This document shows positions 43,946-53,722 of a DNA stretch of 64,000 nt, piece by piece. Below the pieces are notes generated by a model. The model saw only the letters and a list, made by a program, of their open reading frames with translations, searched no databases and had not been told where the DNA came from. Both the position numbers and the translations under genes were made by a program. The stretch is taken from positions 1-64,000 of the forward strand of contig JAEYNR010000008.1 of the NCBI GenBank assembly GCA_023412475.1, in the 5' to 3' direction. Every line of letters begins with the position of its first letter. Position 1 is the first letter of the stretch. Origin of the DNA: Fibrobacterota bacterium. GTDB taxonomy: Bacteria; Fibrobacterota; Chitinivibrionia; Chitinivibrionales; Chitinispirillaceae.

Positions 43946-45874
43946 TTAATTGTTTAATTGTTCAACTTTTGCAAATGGTCTGTAAGGTTTGCTTCCGCCT
44001 TTGAAACCAACAGCTCCGTAAAATTCAACCAATGTCAAACGGAGCGGGTGCACAAAGGAGCTGATCAAGGAAAGAGCAATATTTAATGAATGTCCTATAA
44101 TCAGCACTGCAATAGTTCCCACAATTCCCACCGATGCATAATTTATGGTTCCATCCGGTGCAGTAATCATTAAAAATGCGATCTGATTAAATGATGCACC
44201 CAGTAAACCACCGGCAAGCCCCACTGCAAAAAGACGCAGATAGGAAAGAATATTACCCAGCAGCCCTGATGCAAAATTGTAAAATTCGTATAATCCTATC
44301 AGAGGGCGAACAAATATTTTCTTATCAACATTGTTGAAAAGCAGAAAGAGCGCAAGACCGCCAAATAGCAGCACTTTACCCAAGACCAAGGGTAAAGACA
44401 ATATTGCCATTCCGATCTTAAGCGGTCCGACCTCAAAAGTGGGAAAACCCAGATTGAGGAAATTCGCATGAGTAGCCCAGATTATTGATCCTACAATCAT
44501 CATCATCGATGCAATCGACTGTATTCCACTGGCAAGACCCCGGGTTGTAATTCCAATATAAGAATTCATAGCCATGCCAAAAAGAAGCTGTATAAAGCCA
44601 AGAACTATAGCCAGGCTCATACCCGGAAAAACCTGTCCCTTTTCGTCCATAAAAGGAGCAAGTGGTGCGAACTTCTTGATATCCGATGTGGCAATGATTC
44701 CCTCTGCATCGGGCCCTCCAAAAATGGAACATCCAAAAAAGCTGTTTAGAAGGAAACCACTTACAACAGTAGACAAAGCCAAAACTACTATAAGTGAGAG
44801 AACCGGCTTTAGTTTTGTTTGAACTCTTGACCGGGCTAAAAGTGCTATGATCAGCATTACCAGCCCATAACCTGCATCACCCAGGCATAACCCAAAAAAG
44901 ATGCTGAAAAAAGGAGCCACAAAAGGAGTTGTGTCAAGCTCCATATAATCAGGAAGAGAATATATTCCGGTAATCGGTTCAAACAGCTTTGAAAGTTTTG
45001 AATTCTTGAGTTTTACAGGCACATCCTCATCAGGCAATGGATCCCGGATGGAAAAATAGACTGTATGATTATCAAAAAACTTTTTAATCTGTTTTTCCCG
45101 GTCAATCGGAAACCAACCCGACATGTGCAGCAGTCTTCCATCAGCCTCGGAAGCCATCGCTTCTTTAGCCCGCTCATAATGCAACTGGTCAGAGATTTTG
45201 AGGCTGTATCTGTGAACTGAATCTGCAGATGCGGCCAGCTCCTTTATCTGATTGTCAACCTGTTTTCCCTTTTGCTCCAACTGAGCCAGTTTTGCCTTCA
45301 GATCTTTAATGGAAATCTCGGGCAAGCGAACCTCTTCTGCATCCAGATCAAGTTTTTCGCCATACTCCACTGTAACAAAATTTACCTGACCGTTAGTACG
45401 GCTTATTTCCCTCAGAGGCAGATCTTTAAGGTCTAAAATATCGAAACGTTTGATGGGCATCGATAAAAAGCGGATCTTGACTCCCGAATCAGCCAGTTTC
45501 TTTATTGATTCCGGATCAAATTGTCCCCAGGGTTGCAAAAGTTGCAGATCTTTTGTGCAAGCCGCAATCTCCTGATTGATTTTCTCCCTCTCATCCTCCA
45601 GCTCTTCAAACCTCTTTAATACCGCAACGGCATCCTCTGAGGCACCGGCTAAATTTGTCGAACCCTCTTTCGAGTTACTGTTGATAGCAGCAAGCTTTTT
45701 TTCGATCCGTTCACACAGGCGCAGAATCGATTGCAGCTCCTGAATTTGGTTATTTCCCACTTTCTGGAGATCTTCCTCCACATGAACCACACCCAGCGTC
45801 CGTAATGATTCTAGAAACTGCTCACGCTCTTTATAGAAAAGAAGCAGTTCGAGTTTTTTCATTTTTACAATCAT
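43946..45874 (-). CDS. V-type ATP synthase subunit I
   Basis: The 642-residue membrane stator subunit, homologous to the a subunit. The N-terminal cytoplasmic half (1-330) contains coiled-coil stretches (about 60-110, 190-235). The C-terminal half has about seven helices, including FFGLCLGDAGYGLVM and the GLLGNILSYLRLFAVGLAGG segment bearing the conserved arginine that faces the proteolipid ring. Its start overlaps the subunit D stop by one base. It provides the ion half-channels together with subunit K. Confidence 0.94.
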   Translation of the reverse strand: MIVKMKKLELLLFYKEREQFLESLRTLGVVHVEEDLQKVGNNQIQELQSILRLCERIEKKLAAINSNSKEGSTNLAGASEDAVAVLKRFEELEDEREKINQEIAACTKDLQLLQPWGQFDPESIKKLADSGVKIRFLSMPIKRFDILDLKDLPLREISRTNGQVNFVTVEYGEKLDLDAEEVRLPEISIKDLKAKLAQLEQKGKQVDNQIKELAASADSVHRYSLKISDQLHYERAKEAMASEADGRLLHMSGWFPIDREKQIKKFFDNHTVYFSIRDPLPDEDVPVKLKNSKLSKLFEPITGIYSLPDYMELDTTPFVAPFFSIFFGLCLGDAGYGLVMLIIALLARSRVQTKLKPVLSLIVVLALSTVVSGFLLNSFFGCSIFGGPDAEGIIATSDIKKFAPLAPFMDEKGQVFPGMSLAIVLGFIQLLFGMAMNSYIGITTRGLASGIQSIASMMMIVGSIIWATHANFLNLGFPTFEVGPLKIGMAILSLPLVLGKVLLFGGLALFLLFNNVDKKIFVRPLIGLYEFYNFASGLLGNILSYLRLFAVGLAGGLLGASFNQIAFLMITAPDGTINYASVGIVGTIAVLIIGHSLNIALSLISSFVHPLRLTLVEFYGAVGFKGGSKPYRPFAKVEQLNN

Positions 45875-46473
45875 CAGTTTGCCTCCGCCTGGGCTAATTT
45901 CATTTTTAAAATCTTCTGTGAAGACTTGGAGAGGTTTTCATCATCCTCCAGGAAACGTTTTATTTTTCTGATGGCCTCGTTGTATTCCGGAATCTGTACC
46001 TTTTCATACAGATTTACTTTCTGAGTGGTTTTCTTGCGGGCATATTCGAGGATCTGAACTTTTTTCCTGGCCAGTTCCAGACTTATTTTCAGACTGGCAA
46101 GCTCTTTAAGCATCTCTATGCCGGAAGGAACCCAGGCGGCCTGAGAAAAAGCGCTGTACCGGTTTACATCGAATCGAACATTGCGCAAGACAGGTGTCTT
46201 TACACCGGCGATCTTTTTCACCTCTATATCCACATCTGTCACTCTCAGAAGCTCCCCTGGTATTTCAGCCCACAGTCTGTAGGTTTCCTCCTGTGCAACA
46301 TATTGTTTTTTCAGGTCCAGCTCAATTGCCTCTGATTGCTCTCTGGCTTTTTTAACTTCAAGCCTCAAAGCAGACTCCTTGGCTATCAGAGTAGGCAGTG
46401 CGTTCTCACGCACCTTCAACCCCTTATTGAGCTGCTGTAGATAGGTTTTATTGTATTGAAATTTCAGTGCCAT
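45874..46473 (-). CDS. V-type ATP synthase subunit D
   Basis: The 199-residue central-stalk subunit starts at ATG 46473 behind GAGGTGATA; the GTG at 46479 is less likely. It is almost entirely helical, with N-terminal FQYNKTYLQQLNKGLKVREN and a C-terminal long helix (EYARKKTTQKVNLYEKVQIP), which pair as the antiparallel coiled coil that rotates in the A3B3 head. Length fits bacterial subunit D. No separate subunit F gene is seen in the operon, as in related DUF2764-type operons. Confidence 0.93.
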   Translation of the reverse strand: MALKFQYNKTYLQQLNKGLKVRENALPTLIAKESALRLEVKKAREQSEAIELDLKKQYVAQEETYRLWAEIPGELLRVTDVDIEVKKIAGVKTPVLRNVRFDVNRYSAFSQAAWVPSGIEMLKELASLKISLELARKKVQILEYARKKTTQKVNLYEKVQIPEYNEAIRKIKRFLEDDENLSKSSQKILKMKLAQAEAN

Positions 46474-46509
46474 TATCACCTCGGTAACTTACATTATATA
46501 ATCAGTACA

Positions 46510-47829
46510 TCAGGCAACCCAGTAAGCATCCATTATTTCACTTTTGATACCCACCTCATCTTTGGTAAAGTGTTTCCCGAAAAGATTCCATGCAGTATCA
46601 AGCATCTGGTCCACCTCCAAATTGATGTCGATTGCCAGAAGCTCCCGGCTGTATTCACGTGCAAAGTCAAGAGTACGCATGTCATATTCAGTAAGATCAA
46701 ATCCGTTTTCGAGCTTGGTCCTGGCGCTTGCAGCATCTGCGTAAAGCCGTACTGCAGCATTCATCACCTGCGGATGATCTTCTCTGGTTTTCTTTCCGAT
46801 CACCAGTTGTTTTAATCTGGAAAGACTTCTGAAAGGATCAACTATGACTTTTGCAATATCGGTATCACGACGCAAATAAAGCTGCCCTTCTGTAATGTAC
46901 CCTGTGTTATCCGGAATTGCATGGGTAATATCACCCCCAGAAAGAGTGGTAACCGCAATAATGGTGATAGAACCTCCATCAGGAAACTGAGCAGCCTTTT
47001 CATAAATTTTCGCCAGATCACTATAGAGAGACCCAGGCATACTGTCTTTAGATGGAATCTGATCCATACGGTTTGACACAATCGAAAGCGCATCTGCATA
47101 AAGGGTCATATCGGTAAGAAGACACAGAACCTTGGCCTTATGTTCAACTGCAAAGTATTCTGCAGCAGTTAGAGCCATATCGGGAACCAGAAGTCTTTCC
47201 ACCGGCGGATTTTCTGTTGTATTAACAAAAGCAACTATTCTATCAAGAGCACCTGCATTATCAAAGAGGCTTTTGTAATAAAGGTAGTCATCATTGCTCA
47301 TCCCCATGCCCCCCAGAATAATGACATCAGCCTGTGCACGAAGAGCAACGGTAGCCATCACCTGATTGAAGGGCTGATCGGAATCAGCAAAAAAAGGAAT
47401 CTTCTGACCGGTGACCAGAGTATTATTCAAATCGATACCGGCTATTCCAGTTGCAATGATTTCTGAGGGCTGTTTGCGGCGCACCGGATTAACCGAAGGG
47501 CCACCGGTCTCGACCTCTTTTCCATCCACCTCGGGACCACCATCTATTGGTTGTCCATAGGAGTTGAAAAAACGGCCCTTTAACTCATTAGAAACTTTGA
47601 TTGTTGGTGGTTTGCCCAGAAAAACCACTTCTGCATCTGTGGCGATTCCCTGAGTGCCAGGAAATAACTGCATGGTCACATTTTTCCCTGCAATTTTCAC
47701 AACCTGTGCAGGCCGCCCATCCACAAAAGCCATCTCGTCATTTGTGACCCCTTCAGCCTGTACTGTGCAGGTGGCCTTGGTGACATTTTCAATATGTGTA
47801 TAGATTTTCTGAAATGCTTTAGTTTTCAT
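46510..47829 (-). CDS. V-type ATP synthase subunit B
   Basis: The 439-residue regulatory, non-catalytic nucleotide-site subunit. It has a three-domain layout with N-terminal beta barrel (about 1-75), GRFFNSYGQPIDGGPE, TGIAGIDLNNTLVTGQKIPFFADSD in place of a P-loop, and VTTLSGGDITHAIPDNTGYITEGQ. Length and motifs fit the bacterial V/A-type B subunit. GAGGAG precedes ATG 47829. It follows subunit A by 12 bases. Confidence 0.95.
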   Translation of the reverse strand: MKTKAFQKIYTHIENVTKATCTVQAEGVTNDEMAFVDGRPAQVVKIAGKNVTMQLFPGTQGIATDAEVVFLGKPPTIKVSNELKGRFFNSYGQPIDGGPEVDGKEVETGGPSVNPVRRKQPSEIIATGIAGIDLNNTLVTGQKIPFFADSDQPFNQVMATVALRAQADVIILGGMGMSNDDYLYYKSLFDNAGALDRIVAFVNTTENPPVERLLVPDMALTAAEYFAVEHKAKVLCLLTDMTLYADALSIVSNRMDQIPSKDSMPGSLYSDLAKIYEKAAQFPDGGSITIIAVTTLSGGDITHAIPDNTGYITEGQLYLRRDTDIAKVIVDPFRSLSRLKQLVIGKKTREDHPQVMNAAVRLYADAASARTKLENGFDLTEYDMRTLDFAREYSRELLAIDINLEVDQMLDTAWNLFGKHFTKDEVGIKSEIMDAYWVA

Positions 47830-47841
47830 CTGCTCTCCTCT

Positions 47842-49623
47842 TTAGCCAGCCACCTGAGTTTCAAGTTCAGTTGCTCTTCTCTCAGCTAACAACTCTTCAA
47901 GCTGTTTTTCCATTTTGTTAAAAGCTTCGTTTTTGAATTCCTGATAGTTCATCTGCTTCATCAGGTTAATGACCCGTTTGAAATAAGTGGCGACTTCTTC
48001 AAAACTCCCGAAGCTAAACTCACTTTCACAGATTCTTAGCACCTGATTCACCAGATATCTCTGTCGCCCAATAGAACATGAGGAATCGACTTTGTCGAAT
48101 GCGTCCTGTTGCAGAATAATAAAATCTATGACTTCAGATTTATTAAAGGTAATATGATACTCAAGCGGAACTCCATCATCCCCTAGAATATTGATCTGAT
48201 CACGGGCTTCTTTACCCCTAAGGAGTATATCTTTAAGTACCATTACTTTGTCCACCCACCCCATCTCAATGGTTTTGTCGAGGTACTCCACCACTTCAGA
48301 ATATTCCAGATACTTTGAATAACTGTCAATGGGATCTACTGCAGGGTATCTCTTACTGTCAGCCCGTCCTTGAGATAATGCATAAAAGCATCGCGCTGTC
48401 TTTTTTGTTGATTCGGTAACCGGTTCTTTTAGGTTACCACCAGCAGGACTTACTGTTCCGATAAAGGTGATCGAACCGGATTTGCCATTACTGAGGTTGA
48501 CGTATCCGGCACGTGAATAGAAACTGGAAACAATGGCTGGTAGATCCATAGGGAAAGCATCCGGTCCGGGAAGCTCTTCCATGCGGTTTGACATTTCGCG
48601 AAGCGCCTGAGCCCATCGGGAAGTTGAATCTGCATTAAGCAAAACCTTCAGCCCCATCATCCGGTAATACTCGGCAATGGTCATCCCGGTATAAACGCTG
48701 GCCTCACGGGCTGCTACCGGCATGTTTGATGTATTGCAAACAATTATGGTACGCTCAATGAGTTTTCTTCCGGTTCTGGGATCGTCAAGTTTGGGGAATT
48801 CGTTAAAAATCTCAACTACCTCATTGGCACGCTCTCCGCAGGCCACAATGATTATAAGATCAGCTTCGGCGTATTTGGAAAGCGCATGCTGCAACACGGT
48901 TTTTCCACAACCAAAGGGTCCGGGAATAAATCCTGTACCGCCTTCAGTTATTGGATTGAGTGTATCAATGGTGCGAATACCTGTTTCCATTATTTTGAAA
49001 GGACGCGGTTTGCTTTTGTAAGATTTGATCTCCACTTTAACCGGCCATTTCATTGTCATGGTAAGATTACGTTCGCTTCCTTCGGCATCGGCAATCACTG
49101 CAATAGTATCATTTATTGTGTAATCCCCTTCGGGACTAATTGATTTGACAACGGCAGTACCTTTATAATCAAAAGGGACCATTATTTTGTGATCAAACCA
49201 GTTCTCCTTGACACTTCCTATCCAGTCTGCAGCACTTACCGAATCACCCTCTTTAACCAGAGGTTTGAAATGCCAGACTTTCTGCTCATCAAGAGGGAAA
49301 GTGTATTCACCACGTTTGAGGAAAACCCCATCCATTTTATCAAGATCATTCTGAAGACCATCATAGTTTTTAGAAAGCATCCCCGGCCCCAGAGTCACTT
49401 CCAGCATCCTTCCGGTGAACTCTGCTTCACAACCGACATAGAGCCCACGGGTACTTTCAAAAACCTGAACGTACGCATTTTTTCCCACGATCTTAATCAC
49501 TTCAGCCATCAGCCTGGTTCCTCTAAGATCGATATAACAGATCTCATTTTGAGCAACCGGCCCATCCACTTCAATAGTGACCAGGTTGGCTACTATACCA
49601 ACCACTTTCCCTCTGGTACTCAT
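47842..49623 (-). CDS. V-type ATP synthase subunit A (catalytic)
   Basis: The 593-residue catalytic subunit has the Walker A loop GPFGCGKT at 235-242, the V/A-specific non-homologous insertion (about 110-200), and the catalytic glutamate region ACGERANEVVEI. Further conserved segments are NTSNMPVAAREASVYTGMT, NADSTSRWAQALREMS and the SPAGGNLKEPVT motif. GTGGAGGAAAC precedes ATG 49623. The head A3B3 is completed by the next gene. Direction of operation (ATP synthesis or pumping) cannot be read from the sequence. Confidence 0.97.
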   Translation of the reverse strand: MSTRGKVVGIVANLVTIEVDGPVAQNEICYIDLRGTRLMAEVIKIVGKNAYVQVFESTRGLYVGCEAEFTGRMLEVTLGPGMLSKNYDGLQNDLDKMDGVFLKRGEYTFPLDEQKVWHFKPLVKEGDSVSAADWIGSVKENWFDHKIMVPFDYKGTAVVKSISPEGDYTINDTIAVIADAEGSERNLTMTMKWPVKVEIKSYKSKPRPFKIMETGIRTIDTLNPITEGGTGFIPGPFGCGKTVLQHALSKYAEADLIIIVACGERANEVVEIFNEFPKLDDPRTGRKLIERTIIVCNTSNMPVAAREASVYTGMTIAEYYRMMGLKVLLNADSTSRWAQALREMSNRMEELPGPDAFPMDLPAIVSSFYSRAGYVNLSNGKSGSITFIGTVSPAGGNLKEPVTESTKKTARCFYALSQGRADSKRYPAVDPIDSYSKYLEYSEVVEYLDKTIEMGWVDKVMVLKDILLRGKEARDQINILGDDGVPLEYHITFNKSEVIDFIILQQDAFDKVDSSCSIGRQRYLVNQVLRICESEFSFGSFEEVATYFKRVINLMKQMNYQEFKNEAFNKMEKQLEELLAERRATELETQVAG

Positions 49624-49670
49624 GTGTTTCCTCCACTATATAAGAATCGGTTTCACTTCATTTTTAATAA

Positions 49671-50519
49671 TTAAAAGTCTTCCGGAACAGAATAAGTAGC
49701 CTGCAGATCCTCTACAAGCCTCTCAAGAACCACTTTTCCAGCCTGGACATCCAGGTTTTTCCATCGTTCAACCATCATCAGCTTTATCGAAAAAGCAATG
49801 ATTGTTTCTATGCTGAAATAGGAAAAGGTAGTCAACTCATTGAGCATATCCCAGCGCAACAGATCAACCCCTTTTTCAAACTCAAGGAGATTCGAGCGGG
49901 ACATGTTTATCACACGTTCTACCCAGGAAAGCTGAGAAGAGAGGCCAAAGTCAGGAGCATTTGAGCGTAGAATCATCTCCGCCTCATCATTTACTCCTAT
50001 TATAACCGAAGCAACTGCCCGTTCCCTCTCTGAGGCCAAAGCATCAAAATGCTCCAATCCCTTGCGGCTATTGACACCGGCAATCAAATTCTTCAGATTT
50101 AGTTCAAAGGTAAACCATTCCCTTATAAACTGATTGGGATGAGCGATCATTCTCTCATAGAAAAAGCAGTTAAGCTGGTCCTGGGCTATCAGTGGTGAAG
50201 AAGGCAGACGGTTTTCCTTATAAGCTTCCAGAAACGCCAACATATATTCTGGCAGGCCATCTCCATTCTTTATGGCATAAGAGATTTCATCTCTGGTAAA
50301 ATTACCGTGAGGATCAAATTCCTTTTTCGAGTTCTGAAGAACTGTAATTAAATTGCTGTTATCCAGTGGTAAGCGGATACAGCGTAGCAACTCCTGATCA
50401 CCCGAAGAGATCTGCTCCTGAAGCTCCTCCATAAACTCTGAAAAAGAAGAGATGTTTTTCCCTTCATCAAGAATCAGATCAGGTAAACCAGTGACCAGAA
50501 AGTAATAGTTATTACCCAT
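49671..50519 (-). CDS. DUF2764 protein, probable V-ATPase subunit C equivalent
   Basis: The 282-residue protein opens NNYYFLVTGLPDLILDEGK, the hallmark of DUF2764. Such proteins occupy the position of subunit C/AC39 in V-ATPase operons of spirochetes, Bacteroidetes and Chlamydiae. The body is all helical, with WFTFELNLKNLIAGVNSRKG near the middle, resembling the C-subunit helical funnel. It starts two bases after subunit E and precedes subunit A. That it links the central stalk to the membrane ring is a positional inference supported by the family's constant operon location. Confidence 0.85.
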   Translation of the reverse strand: MGNNYYFLVTGLPDLILDEGKNISSFSEFMEELQEQISSGDQELLRCIRLPLDNSNLITVLQNSKKEFDPHGNFTRDEISYAIKNGDGLPEYMLAFLEAYKENRLPSSPLIAQDQLNCFFYERMIAHPNQFIREWFTFELNLKNLIAGVNSRKGLEHFDALASERERAVASVIIGVNDEAEMILRSNAPDFGLSSQLSWVERVINMSRSNLLEFEKGVDLLRWDMLNELTTFSYFSIETIIAFSIKLMMVERWKNLDVQAGKVVLERLVEDLQATYSVPEDF

Positions 50520-50521
50520 AA

Positions 50522-51136
50522 TTATTCCCCGAACAGATAAAGGCGTGTTCTGGGACGCAGGTATTCCTTGAAATATTCCTGAAAGTCCTCATCGGTTAGG
50601 CTGATCCGATAAGCACCATCTACAGGCCCGATTCTGAAACCGGCTTTTATATTTTTTGAAAAATTGATCTTTACACCTTTTTTAAGAAGGTCAGAGGCAC
50701 CTTTTTCAAATGCAGCAGTAAACTCCATCTGTTTTTGTGCAGGAAGCAATACCTCCAGAGCCGGGGCTGCGCCATCGGTTGGCTTCCAGTTCTTAAGCAC
50801 CGAGTGAATCAGCTCTTTTATGGTTGCTGGATCAGACAATGCTCCTGAGGTTCCCCCCTCGATAACCTTGGCTGTAATCATTTCCAAAAGCTGTTGCTTT
50901 ACAGCAGAAACAGCCTGAGCACCTGAAAGCTTTAATTCAGCTTCGGTGTTTCGTTTCAATTCAGTAGCCTGATTCTGAGCCTCCAAAAGGATCTTTTCTG
51001 CCTGTGATTTGGCATCTGCCAAAATCCCGGCTGCCTTGGTCTCTGCCTCAGTAACCAGTTGACTAGCACGCTGTTCACCCTTTTCAACACCTTCCTGGTA
51101 TATCTTATTGGTCAGTTCCTGGATTTTGTGTTCCAT
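50522..51136 (-). CDS. V-type ATP synthase subunit E
   Basis: The 204-residue peripheral-stalk subunit starts at ATG 51136 with AGGGGA upstream. Its N-terminal half is a long alanine- and glutamate-rich helix (EKGEQRASQLVTEAETKAAG, then ILLEAQNQATELKRNTEAEL) that would pair with a subunit G/H partner. The C-terminal globular domain covers about 100-204. No gene for the G/H partner is visible in the operon. First gene of the seven-gene unit. Confidence 0.88.
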   Translation of the reverse strand: MEHKIQELTNKIYQEGVEKGEQRASQLVTEAETKAAGILADAKSQAEKILLEAQNQATELKRNTEAELKLSGAQAVSAVKQQLLEMITAKVIEGGTSGALSDPATIKELIHSVLKNWKPTDGAAPALEVLLPAQKQMEFTAAFEKGASDLLKKGVKINFSKNIKAGFRIGPVDGAYRISLTDEDFQEYFKEYLRPRTRLYLFGE

Positions 51137-51594
51137 CGGCAATCCCCTGTATTGATGTAAATGTTAATGACTGTGATTTCTACATTTTAAGCGCTAAAAT
51201 AGGCCATTTATAGGTACTATGCGAAGAACAATACTTGTAAAAAGCTGAATATAAATATGAGTATATATGCATTGCAACCATAACAGATAATTTCGTTTTT
51301 AAATGATTAATATTTTTACTGATGTTTCCATTCCGCCACGATCCATCATCTTACCAGCAACGGATATGAGTGTATCGATATTGCTTCAATTAATCCACAA
51401 ATTTACTACACTTCCTGAAAACAAATGAGGTCTTCATACCCCGATCTATGCAAAATCGATCTACCGGATCTATTTTTATATCATGCAGGTGAAATCTCTC
51501 TAATCTTCCCGGCTAAAAAGTATTTGCCAGAGGCAGATAAAGTCATCTTTTCACCTCAATATTCCTCTTTTTAATTCTTTTATGGAGAGAGTCT
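51137..51594. other. Divergent intergenic region between V-ATPase operon and murG
   Basis: It should contain promoters for both directions, but I cannot identify convincing -35/-10 pairs; the sequence is AT-rich. No gene, RNA or repeat is seen. Confidence 0.3.
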
Positions 51595-52650
51595 TTGAAA
51601 AAGATTATTCTTACTGGCGGAGGAACTGCCGGTCATGTTACTCCAAACATCGCCCTTCTGCACTATCTTCGTAACGCAGGATTCGAAATACATTATATAG
51701 GAACAGCCAAAGGCATAGAACGGGAGCTTATAACAAAAGAAAATATCAGCTATCATCAGATCAGTGCAGGCAAGCTGCGAAGATATTTTGATTTTAAAAA
51801 CATTACCGATCTCTTTAGAATAGCGGCAGGTTTTTTTCAGGCATTACTGATTATTGCAAGAATTAAGCCTGATGTCGTTTTCAGTAAAGGGGGGTTTGTT
51901 TCCTGCCCTGTGGTGTGGGTATCCTGGCTCTTAAGAAAGCCTGTAATCATTCACGAGTCTGATATGACTCCTGGCTTGGCCAATAAACTCTCCATCCCTT
52001 TTGCAAAAAAAATCGGCTACAGTTTTCCCGAAACTAAAAAACATCTTCCCTTAGACAAAGCCGTTCACAGCGGCCTCCCAGTCCGGGAATCGATATTTTC
52101 CGGTGATAGAGAGGAAGGAAAACGCTTATGTGGGTTTCTGGATGACAAACCGGTGATATTGGTTATCTGTGGAAGTCAGGGTTCTCAGATTATAAACAAG
52201 GTTGTGCGGGAATCGCTGCCAACTCTTCTGGACGATTTTAATATCTGCCATATCTGCGGAAAAGGAGGGATAACAGAAAATAAGCCCGGTTATCATCAAT
52301 TTGAGTACGTAAACAAGGAACTTCCTCATCTTTTTGCCCTGTCCGATATAGCAATCTCCAGATCCGGCGCCACCACCCTGTTTGAGCTCCTAGCACTGGC
52401 CAAACCAGCGCTTCTTATTCCTCTGGCAACAAACGCCAGCCGCGGAGACCAGATTCTTAATGCCAGGTCATTTGAGTGCCAGGGTTTCAGCAAGCTGCTT
52501 TATCAGGACCAGTTAGGTAAGGAAACCTTGACCCAGCAGATCAAAGCTGTTTATCAGAACCGCGAGGAAATGATTTCCGCAATGAAGAAAAGTTCCATCC
52601 CAAATGGCATTCAGGCTGTAGCCAGACTCATCGAAGAACAGAGCAGATAG
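51595..52650 (+). CDS. murG: UDP-N-acetylglucosamine--N-acetylmuramyl-(pentapeptide) pyrophosphoryl-undecaprenol GlcNAc transferase
   Basis: This enzyme converts lipid I to lipid II at the inner face of the cytoplasmic membrane. The 351-residue GT-B (GT28) protein has the glycine-rich loop LTGGGTAGHVTPN (residues 6-18) with His14, VFSKGGFVS, IIHESDMTPGLAN, the C-terminal CGSQGSQIIN, and ISRSGATTLFELLALAKPALLIPL. It begins with TTG at 51595; GGAGAGA lies four bases upstream and no ATG fits. The gene is not in a division-cell-wall cluster, so this may be a dispersed or extra copy. It is followed after nine bases by a methyltransferase gene. Confidence 0.9.
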   Translation: MKKIILTGGGTAGHVTPNIALLHYLRNAGFEIHYIGTAKGIERELITKENISYHQISAGKLRRYFDFKNITDLFRIAAGFFQALLIIARIKPDVVFSKGGFVSCPVVWVSWLLRKPVIIHESDMTPGLANKLSIPFAKKIGYSFPETKKHLPLDKAVHSGLPVRESIFSGDREEGKRLCGFLDDKPVILVICGSQGSQIINKVVRESLPTLLDDFNICHICGKGGITENKPGYHQFEYVNKELPHLFALSDIAISRSGATTLFELLALAKPALLIPLATNASRGDQILNARSFECQGFSKLLYQDQLGKETLTQQIKAVYQNREEMISAMKKSSIPNGIQAVARLIEEQSR

Positions 52651-52659
52651 AGCAAAAAT

Positions 52660-53310
52660 ATGATTTCAAGGCAACCATCAGAGAAATTCATTGAGAAGTT
52701 TTCCCCAATAAGAGAAGTAAAGGATTGTGAATTTATCAATGCACATCAGGCACTTAATTTTTTTGATTTCTGGGATGCGCTGGAAAAAGATTTAGGCAGA
52801 GAATGCATCCCTTTCTGGGGAGCGGTCTGGCCCGCAGCTAAAAGCCTGGCCCGATTTATTAGAGCTCAGGAAAATATGCTCAAAAATAAAACTGTACTCG
52901 ATTTCGGGTGTGGCAGCGGGGTTGTAAGTATTGCCTCTGCCATGTATGGTGCTTCCAGAGTAATCGCGAATGATATCGATCCTATCGCACTCCATATAGC
53001 CCAGAGAAACTTCAAAGCTAATGGAGTCAACATTGAAACAACATGTTGCGATCTGTTGAAGAATTCTCCCAGTATTAGCTTCGATCTGATCTTCGTAGTA
53101 GACATGTTTTATGAACGCCACACTTCCCAACTTTTGCTGAAATTCCTATATGAGCAGATAGAGCTGGGGGCAGAGGTGATTATTTCTGATGGAAACAGAG
53201 CGTTTACGCCAAATGCTACTCCAGCAACTCTTTTTAAAGAAGAACTAGAGGTGGATAAAGAACTGGAAGGGGTAAGCAGCCGCACAGTTAAGATAATGAG
53301 ATTGCAGTAG
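52660..53310 (+). CDS. Class I SAM-dependent methyltransferase, lysine-methyltransferase-like
   Basis: The 216-residue Rossmann-fold protein has motif I VLDFGCGSG at 79-87, ANDIDPIALHIAQRNFKANG and a DLIFVVDMFYE motif resembling the D/E-x-F-Y signature of METTL20/ETFB-type and PrmA-like protein methyltransferases. The lead-in PFWGAVWPAAKSLARFI is typical of this group (Methyltransf_16). The substrate is unknown; electron-transfer flavoprotein beta or a ribosomal protein are possibilities. It is probably co-transcribed with murG, nine bases apart; the ribosome site is weak. Confidence 0.78.
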   Translation: MISRQPSEKFIEKFSPIREVKDCEFINAHQALNFFDFWDALEKDLGRECIPFWGAVWPAAKSLARFIRAQENMLKNKTVLDFGCGSGVVSIASAMYGASRVIANDIDPIALHIAQRNFKANGVNIETTCCDLLKNSPSISFDLIFVVDMFYERHTSQLLLKFLYEQIELGAEVIISDGNRAFTPNATPATLFKEELEVDKELEGVSSRTVKIMRLQ

Positions 53311-53722
53311 TTCTGAAAACGACTGCTCACACAAGTTTTCTACCTTTGGGATTTCGTATTTTAATTTTTATGGCCACCGTCAGATCGCACTTGAATCGCA
53401 TTTTGACCCCGACTGCGCCTCAAATCCTCCGCTGAAGAAATCGATACGGTTCTGGGAACGATTGCACAATCTCTCTTAGAAAACGCTCCCTTAAAAAAAT
53501 TGAAGATTTCCTTACTGCCGTTTCCGGAAATCGGCAAAAAAGCCCTCGGAAACCATTAGCACCGAACTATTTTTATAAAGTCTGATTTCAGAGAAATCCT
53601 TTTTCCGTTATCTGCCTTTTTTGGAAAGGCTTCAACTAATACCAACGGGAATATTTACCACGGCAGAAGTCCGTGAGCACTACTAAATCATCTTCCAGAG
53701 CTTACCGGAGTCGTCTTTTTTT
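53311..53722. other. Intergenic region with a possible gene fragment
   Basis: The + frame from 53407 to the TAG at 53557-53559 reads SSAEEIDTVLGTIAQSLLEN and onward. This resembles the end of cysteine desulfurases (…TTEEEID..L..L), but there is no start, no upstream domain and the frame is short. It may be a decayed fragment or chance. Nothing else is visible. Confidence 0.2.
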
